A stretch of 25,517 nt of DNA from Pezicula radicicola. Lineage: Eukaryota; Ascomycota; Leotiomycetes; Helotiales; Dermateaceae. Below the pieces are notes generated by a model. The model was not told where the DNA came from and searched no databases. It was given only the letters and a program-made list of their open reading frames with translations. How positions within the stretch are numbered: position 1 is the stretch's first letter; each line of letters opens with the position of its first letter. Below, one piece after another: positions 19,874 through 25,517 of this stretch. A program made the position numbers and the translations under genes. Where the stretch lies: the NCBI GenBank assembly GCA_003008705.1, contig PDUO01000131.1, positions 1 through 25,517 on the forward strand, written 5' to 3'.

Positions 19874-21478
19874 AGGATTTTGAGCGTCGTGCACCTTCCT
19901 CTTCTTTGGCTGACGAGAACTGTCTTCTTTAGGAGAGACGAACTCAGTTTGCCCATCCTTGCCTTCGCGCCCCTTCTTTGACGTAGAAGAACATGGTCCA
20001 TCGAACGTAACCACAGTTTGACCCTTGCGTCCAGTCGACTTACGCCAAAGAGGCTCATCGGTAATCAAGCCTCCGCATCTAATGATCGTGTGGAATTTCT
20101 CTTGCAATTGCCGTTCCACCTCGGAGGCTGTGGTTGTCGCGGTGAGTTCCTTTGATCGCTTGATAATAGTGGCAGCAACGGTGACAGATGCAACTTTCTC
20201 CTCCAGCTGTGCTAAAGTGATGAACAAATTATCTAGATTTCCAGCCTCTGGCGGATCTTGAGCCTCGACTTCGGTTAAAACGTCTTCATCTAGATCAAGT
20301 ATTTGCGCTGGGTCGGGATCTTGGTGGTGTCGTGCAAGGTCCCAGAGCGGCCAATCCAACTCGCTCACGTAGCCGTATTGGAGGCCACGGATTTGGCGAC
20401 AGAGAATTGCACGCAGTCGTTCTCTGATCCAGACAGAACTTAATGCATCGTCGTTGAAGGTGCCATTGCTGCGTTCTGCGAAAAAGAGCCGTATCTTCGC
20501 TTTGACGTGAGGGACGAGATTCCGCGCCATCGTGACGGGAGTGAGAGGGAACTCCAAGTTCAGCTCCGACCATCCATTGATGAATCCAACCAGTTCTTGT
20601 GCGCAATCCCAGAGTACGCCACGGCTGACTTTATTAAAGCAGTTAAGCATCCACTTAGGTATGTTGTGATGTAGCCACATGATGGCAAGTGGTGGGGATA
20701 CGCCGGGCGTATAGTCTGTCAAGATAGTATTGTTAGCACAAGCAATTTGTAAGATGCGCAATGGACGACAGCTGTGCGTTTATTTGCTTTCTAATCGAAA
20801 TTCCTTGCTTGTAAATCTTTGAATAAGCCGGAAGGAACCAAAGGGAGGATAAGGAGGCCGAGTCTCGAGGGATAGGTTGTTGCGATAATTTCTACAATGC
20901 TTATGTATATGTTCTTCGATCTGCCAAAACATACCCAGAATTGTTTGAAAATTTCCATCCTCCAGAATTTGTTCTGTCAGGTAATTGCGCGGATCTCTGG
21001 CTACGAGCAGAAAGTAGCGCTTTAGTATGTCTGCTGTATAGTCGGCTTGTCTTTCGTAAGGGACAAGGCTTTGTGCTTTCAGAGCTACTCGTTCCCAGTC
21101 CATAGTCTCCGGTTTTATCTGCCGCTTATCGCCAGACATATCGATAAGCCCATCATGATGAGCAACCTGGATGAGCGCAACCCTACTCGTTGCCAGGAAT
21201 TCGTCCTTCTCCCCGCCAGCTCCTCGGAGATACTCAACACCATTCCATTTTAGGATTTCGGCATAAATACGTCGTATCAAGGGACGGCGTCATACAGGAT
21301 CTGAACCCACATGGCTTCCAAGGAGTTGTGCTGCGAGGTCCGCTGTATCAGCATGCAAGTATAGCTCCTTGGTGTTTCGGAAATGCTCGACCAGATATTT
21401 GACAATGGCACTCTCCGAGTCTACTTGCATTTTTTTCCCGGGTATTGAGAAGTGGGGATCGAAATGTTGAAAGCATGG

Positions 21479-21937
21479 CGAGACTTTGTTCAACCCCTTC
21501 CAAACTCCTGGTCGAAGCGGGCATGCTGCTGCTCCCTCGCGTATCCGCCTTGAGAGCTCGCGGCTCTGCACTTTCAGCTTCGAGAAACTTCCCTGAGGTC
21601 GTTCAGAACTGAGTGTTCCTAGCACGCTCATCGTGAGCGCTTCGAACAACACACTCATAATTCGAGCGTAGGGACGAACGCCCTCATTTTTGATGGCGGG
21701 TAATTGAAGTGCACACTTGAAGCAAGACTTGGCTCCCGGCTTTGCCATCTCAAAATGTACACCCAGAACATGGGGTTCACCCAAATCATACCGCGCCTTA
21801 AGCTCCATTAGTGAAAGCTCTCCTTGCTTAGCATGGAACGCTATTCGCTCGGAGAGCCCTGTCTGTGATGTTGCGCTTCCGGCGTAGGCACACCAATGGT
21901 CCGAGTGAATAAGGATCAGATATACGCCCAAAAGGCG
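21479..21937 (-). other. GIY-YIG nuclease-like domain within the giant frame
   Basis: The expected elements appear in order and at plausible spacing. GVYLI is at residues 917-921. YAGSAT is at 931-936, corresponding to the YIG/YVGST strand. GLSERIAFH (940-948) carries the catalytic-type Arg944. VLFEALTMSVLG contains the metal-binding-type Glu1012. KGLNKVSP carries Asn1063. In the family, Tyr, Arg and Glu at these places are the catalytic residues, and all are present here, so the domain itself looks undamaged. An in-frame TGA follows about 60 residues later. Confidence 0.65.
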
Positions 21938-24755
21938 AGGGGCATTTATCGGGTCTAAACTAGGAAGTTTTTCCATTAGCTCTGGTGAGATGAAATCTTG
22001 GCCAAAGATCAGCTGAACGGAATATGGGACAAATTTGGAGTGTGTGAAAATTCGGAGCAGGCGATCTCTGGACGCTTGGTCCGCATTCGTGACCATGAAG
22101 TAGTACAAACTCTGATTGAGTCCGCACTTTGCCGCTTGTTTGCTGCTTTTCAGAGAAAGCACCTGCGCTGCTAACCGTTCTAAAGCAAAGCTTACTCGAC
22201 GCCGGTATGTCATCACTGCTTCATGGCCCTCCATTTCGGGATTAGGTGTATCATCGGCATTCACGAGTCCACAGCGGGCGGCCGCTTCCATGATCGTCTC
22301 CAACTGTTCCTCGGTGAACTCATACTGCGCCCGCAATCCGCAGGGCATCTTCTGCTTGATCAGAGCTTTAACATAGGCATCACTCGACATGTTGCAAAGA
22401 ATGTCGGGCAGATCCTCGATTGTACAAGCCCCGCTCTCAAGGCCAGATTGCGATCCCTGGAGGTTTAGATCGAGCGAGCGTACCCATATCGGGCTAAGTT
22501 TCGGTGGCCCATTCTTCTCATTCTTATCGAATGCCTGTTCGGAAAGGTCATCGTTGGCGTTATCGGCAAGGTGCTCGGCGCTCCACTCGAGTTCTAAATC
22601 TTCCTCCTCAACAGTCAAAAGCTCCTGACTTTCTTCATCATCGATATCTCGGTCCTGGTTCTCAACGAAGATCTCATCCTCCTGGAGCTCGTCGTCATTC
22701 TCCTCGTTGCTGACCGGGGCTCGAGGCTTTCGTTCCAATGTTGACAAACGCAAACTCGACACCGCGATGTGAGCTACAGTGTCTCGAACCACGACTTCAT
22801 CGATTGGATGTTCGGGAAGATACAAAAGACGTGAGCTATTGGATTGACTTGATGAATACCCCAAAAGTGTTACGAGAGGGGAAACCGGTGACCTCAGGAG
22901 CAGGAGTGTTGTATTCAAGACATTGACACCTGGAGTGTCGGAAGCTGTGATTGGGAGGTCAATGCAACTCACGACGAAGGAGCTTGTTTCATTGTCCGGG
23001 CTCTCATTATGAGCCAAGATGTTTTGTAAAAGTGACTCCAAGTCATTTTGGAATCGCTGCTTTCGTTGTTTGACAATAGTGATCGGGCAAGACTCTCGTT
23101 GAGCAACTGTCACAACGGCGACCACGCCCATAGTTGGCAGCCCAGGAGCGGTAAGGAGAAAGCAAATCCCTAACAGCTCAACCCCAAATTTTGTAGAAGT
23201 CGGCCTGAAGAAGACCGTCTTAAAATTTTCCCAGATGCGAAAGTAGGGGCCAATTTCTGAAATATTATTGGTTTCCAACAGCCCTAGGGGAACCAAAGCG
23301 GCATTCCTATTCAAAGGATAGTCGAAAATTCGATTGAGCGCGAAGTTGATCATTCTCGTAGTGAGTTGCTTGTCCGGCAACAAGGAAGAAATGTCGTATA
23401 TGTCAACTGGATAGGTATTGCTCGGCTTACAGACATTGGACTGGAAGGCTTTTATCAAACAATTAACCTTTTCTTCTGTCCGTGCCATAGTTCGCTTTGC
23501 TCTGGAGTGCTTTCCCCTCAACTGCCCTTTCAATTTCTCCGCGTCCGAGTCTAATACTGAATCCCACCCTTCTTCATACTCCGAGAATACGTCCGAGTCC
23601 ATGTCCGAGTCCGAGTCAGATTCTTCGCCAATCGCCGGGGCCACAATGGTTTTTCTGACCCTCTGTGATTGTCTTAAGAAAGGCGGATGGTCGTTGGGCG
23701 GATGGTCGTTCTGGGGATTGGAGGTGCGCAGCAAAACGAGGAGCTTCTGAACTATTTCTGCGGGCGCTAAACTATTTTGACGCGCCTTTGAAAGGCAACC
23801 CAAAGCCAAAGCCATGCGAAAAGCCCAGGATTCTGGCATACTCACGTCGAGGTCAAACTCGACGCTTACGGCGCTTGGAAATAGTTGACGAACCTGGGCC
23901 TGCATGCGCAGAATCCCAGCGTTGGCCGCCAGGCACGAAATTGGTTTCAGGTACCTCTCATGCTGGTAATTAGGGTTTAGCGTTTCTGGTAGAAGCTTTG
24001 CCAAATAGCCATTTTGTCACAAATTCGCCTCTATTAAGTCTTCTTGACAGATGCCACCTCCCAGGCTTTCAAGAGATAGTAGCTTTTTAGGGGAAACGCC
24101 AAGGCATATGAACCTGCTACCGATCTGCTGACGGCAGAACAGGTGAAATACACTCCGGGTCTTAGGATCGTACATGCGGATAGCTCTTTCGAGAACTCGA
24201 GTCAAGTCTTTTACTCTGAAGCATGCAGATCGGGCGTCATCAACACCGCCATGCAGCTCGAGGTCATTCAGGCTATCCAACCAGATGAAGTATATCGATT
24301 CGGCCCAATGCTGGGTGGTAAGTGGTCCGTCCAAAGGGTCAGCCGCTGGGAGTACGGAATTTTTTCGGGAATGCAATCTACTATACGATTCAACGCTGTT
24401 GTCGAATTCCTTCAGGCTGCCCGTTGTTTCTTTGATTTCGCGGGCCAAAAAACGTAGCACATTTCGGTGAAAATCCGGGACGTTTCCGAGATTATGCTTT
24501 TCCAAAAATCGCTGGACTTCTTCTGGGACTTGTTTAGATTGAGCGGGTTGTGATAGAGTGTCGAGGAGCTGGAGATAGAATGCGAGAATCCGGATTGAGC
24601 AGGCAGATGCGCGGGAAAATTGGTCTATGTACGGATGCACGGCCTGCAGAGTTTTCAACCTCGAATCATTATCCATGATTGCGGAGGCTCTGCCTGAATT
24701 TAAAGTAGGTGAGAGGGTGGATTATTATGTAGGAGCGGACGATGGGTTTGTGTAG

Positions 24756-24896
24756 TTGACGGTTTCCGCGTTCATTTTCGCAGGCTGTGTGCTAGTGACA
24801 CTGATCGGCTTGTATTTCTATCTTCCCGAGACGAGAGCGAGGACCATGGTGGAAATGGATAAGATGTATGCGATTGGGCTGCCGATGCGGAAGTAG
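24756..24896 (+). pseudogene. C-terminal stump of an MFS sugar transporter
   Basis: The frame reads LTVSAFIFAGCVLVTLIGLY, then FYLPETRARTMVEMDKMYAI, then GLPMRK and TAG. A last transmembrane helix followed by a YLPETKGRTLEEID-like tail is the hallmark end of fungal hexose/alpha-glucoside transporters. A TAG at 24753-24755 closes the frame upstream. After the TAG at 24894 the frame stays readable for about 32 codons, so that stop may also be secondary. The other eleven helices are absent from the window. The fragment begins 80 bp from the start codon of the giant frame, reading away from it. Confidence 0.7.
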
Positions 24897-25180
24897 AAGG
24901 GGTATCAATGCCAAGTTGTGAGCACGACGGCAGAGAAGATGGTGGTGAGAGTTCGCCAGATCGGAAAGGCTCTCGCATCTCAGGTCGCATCTTAGCCAAT
25001 GTGGGCTATTTCTGAGCCCACTGGACTCGTAGAGAGCCGTAGCATCGAAATTAGGAGGGATGATCGGGGAACTCAACTCGACGCGTTGAATCTCAGCTGC
25101 GGCGCGGCAGGCCAAGGGTCGCTTATAGGTGTAGTTCGGCTAGGTGAAGAAAAAAGCAAGAGAGAGAGAGAGAAGTAGTA
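24897..25180. other. Island margin without a gene; AG microsatellite
   Basis: Normal-composition DNA up to about 25,150 with no recognisable product; ORFs on the minus strand here overlap the transporter stump in other frames and match nothing. A run of about eight AG dinucleotides lies at 25158-25174. Confidence 0.5.
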
Positions 25181-25299
25181 TACGAAGGACAAATTATAAA
25201 GTAATAGGTATAGTCTAAACGTTTCTACTATAGAATGTACTAACTTTAGGTGAGGAAACGCTTAGACTATATCTATTACTTATTAATTTATCCTTTATA
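25181..25299 (+). mobile_element. MITE-like inverted-repeat element, copy B
   Basis: The arms of about 45 bases are inverted repeats. The left arm contains AAAGTAATAGGTATAGTCTAA. The right arm contains CGCTTAGACTATATCTATTA. The ends are AAGGACAAATTA and TAATTTATCCTTT. The unit aligns over its full length with the reverse complement of 9684-9803, including the spacer. It is less mutated than copy A (GGAAACGCTTAGAC is kept). There is no coding capacity, so movement would need a transposase supplied elsewhere. Confidence 0.7.
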
Positions 25300-25517
25300 A
25301 GATAGAGAGAGATATAATTCTATCTTATAAAAGTAATAATAAACTTATATTTATATTTTATCTAATATAAGAGTTATAGATCTTCTATTATAAACTTACT
25401 ATTTAGTTATTTATTAATATAAACTTTAAAATTAAATTATAAAAATAAAATAAAAATAATTAATATAAACTTTAAAATAAATTTAATATAAATTTTAAAA
25501 TTAAATTATATATATAT
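25300..25517. repeat. AT-rich repeats at the right edge
   Basis: TTAATATAAACTTTAAAATT and close variants recur at about 25413, 25459 and 25482, and a related copy occurs at 15531-15560. CTTACTATTTAGTTATT at 25395-25411 is the exact reverse complement of 15585-15601, at the other edge of the genic island. No gene. Confidence 0.55.

Larger units (their letters stand above)
19031..24676 (-). pseudogene. Giant intronless gene: acidic N-terminus, GIY-YIG nuclease-like domain, four tandem Cys modules; broken by three in-frame stops
   Basis: Four ORFs (24676-24017, 24004-21290, 21280-20780, 20761-19031) lie in the same frame, separated only by stops at 24019-24017 (TGA), 21292-21290 (TGA) and 20782-20780 (TAA). 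The whole frame has 1,881 codons and no frameshift. Each stop is one C-to-T step from CGA, CGA and CAA. ATG at 24676 has A at -3 and G at +4. Counting stops as residues: helical N-terminus 1-220; Ser/Asp-rich 345-380; a stretch faintly like Ulp1 peptidases (LLPDKQLTTRMINFALNRI at about 432-450); very acidic 655-700; GIY-YIG domain 914-1066; basic QPKKRKV at 1589-1595; Cys modules 1602-1863. The three inner ORFs begin with TTG, so they are fragments and not separate genes. I do not recognise the full architecture. Nuclease plus fingers suggests a nuclear DNA-acting, perhaps selfish, protein. Sequencing error, recent inactivation or stop read-through could explain the stops. Confidence 0.8.

Noticed and set aside
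21479..21937. Penelope-like retroelement, because of the GIY-YIG domain
   Set aside because: No reverse transcriptase motifs were seen anywhere in the 1,881-codon frame.
23940..24030. Introns that would remove the first stop of the giant frame (for example GTGACA to ACCAG, 58 bp)
   Set aside because: The splice phases do not match: joining gives an immediate stop, so a simple nonsense codon is more likely.
24792..25115. 107-residue minus-strand ORF
   Set aside because: Overlaps the transporter stump on the other strand, has no recognisable domain and a composition typical of antisense frames.

Overview
The window looks like chromosomal DNA of a filamentous ascomycete (Pezizomycotina). Three observations support this. 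Two gene-bearing islands of ordinary base composition sit in very AT-rich DNA. The AT-rich DNA carries the signature of repeat-induced point mutation (RIP): old reading frames can still be followed, but Gln and Trp codons have become TAA/TAG, Asp has become Asn and Cys has become Tyr. The intact gene has short spliceosomal introns with fungal splice sites. No species can be named from the sequence alone.

Layout. (1) 1-13,256 is RIP-eroded and holds three large dead genes. On the minus strand at 1-1,690 is an unrecognised coiled-coil protein with a still recognisable intron, running off the window. On the plus strand at about 4,200-8,165 is an NLR-type gene (serine-esterase-like N-terminus, NACHT NTPase, ankyrin repeats). 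On the minus strand at 10,319-12,821 is a DUF3435 (FluG-domain) protein, the tyrosine-recombinase superfamily that includes the captains of Starship giant transposons. A GC-rich, hairpin-bearing block (12,822-13,256) lies upstream of the DUF3435 start and ends abruptly. A captain-like gene next to an abrupt edge, with an NLR behind it, is what a RIP-killed Starship 5' end would look like; this is inference. (2) 13,310-15,600 is a retroelement graveyard: a Copia reverse-transcriptase fragment cut off by a pair of ~697-bp direct repeats that resemble LTRs, followed by AT-rich tandem repeats. (3) About 15,600-25,115 is the main genic island. It holds a carboxylesterase pseudogene (+), an intact four-exon aspartate-semialdehyde dehydrogenase gene (-), a giant intronless 1,881-codon reading frame (-) broken by exactly three in-frame stops, and the C-terminal stump of an MFS sugar transporter (+). 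(4) 25,115-25,517 returns to AT-rich repeats and includes a ~120-bp inverted-repeat element that also occurs, in opposite orientation, at about 9,684.

Most notable: 19,031-24,676 reads as four separate ORFs, but all four are in one frame with only single stop codons between them. The protein joins an acidic N-terminal half, a complete-looking GIY-YIG nuclease-like domain, a basic nuclear-localisation-like stretch and four tandem Cys-rich modules, each a C2HC finger followed by two CX2CX6C knuckles. I do not recognise this architecture. No introns, a DNA-nuclease-like domain, DNA-binding-like fingers and a truncated transporter 80 bp from its start together suggest a mobile or selfish locus.

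The only gene I would call functional with confidence is the aspartate-semialdehyde dehydrogenase (shared step of methionine and threonine synthesis). The others are decayed and do not form a pathway with it.
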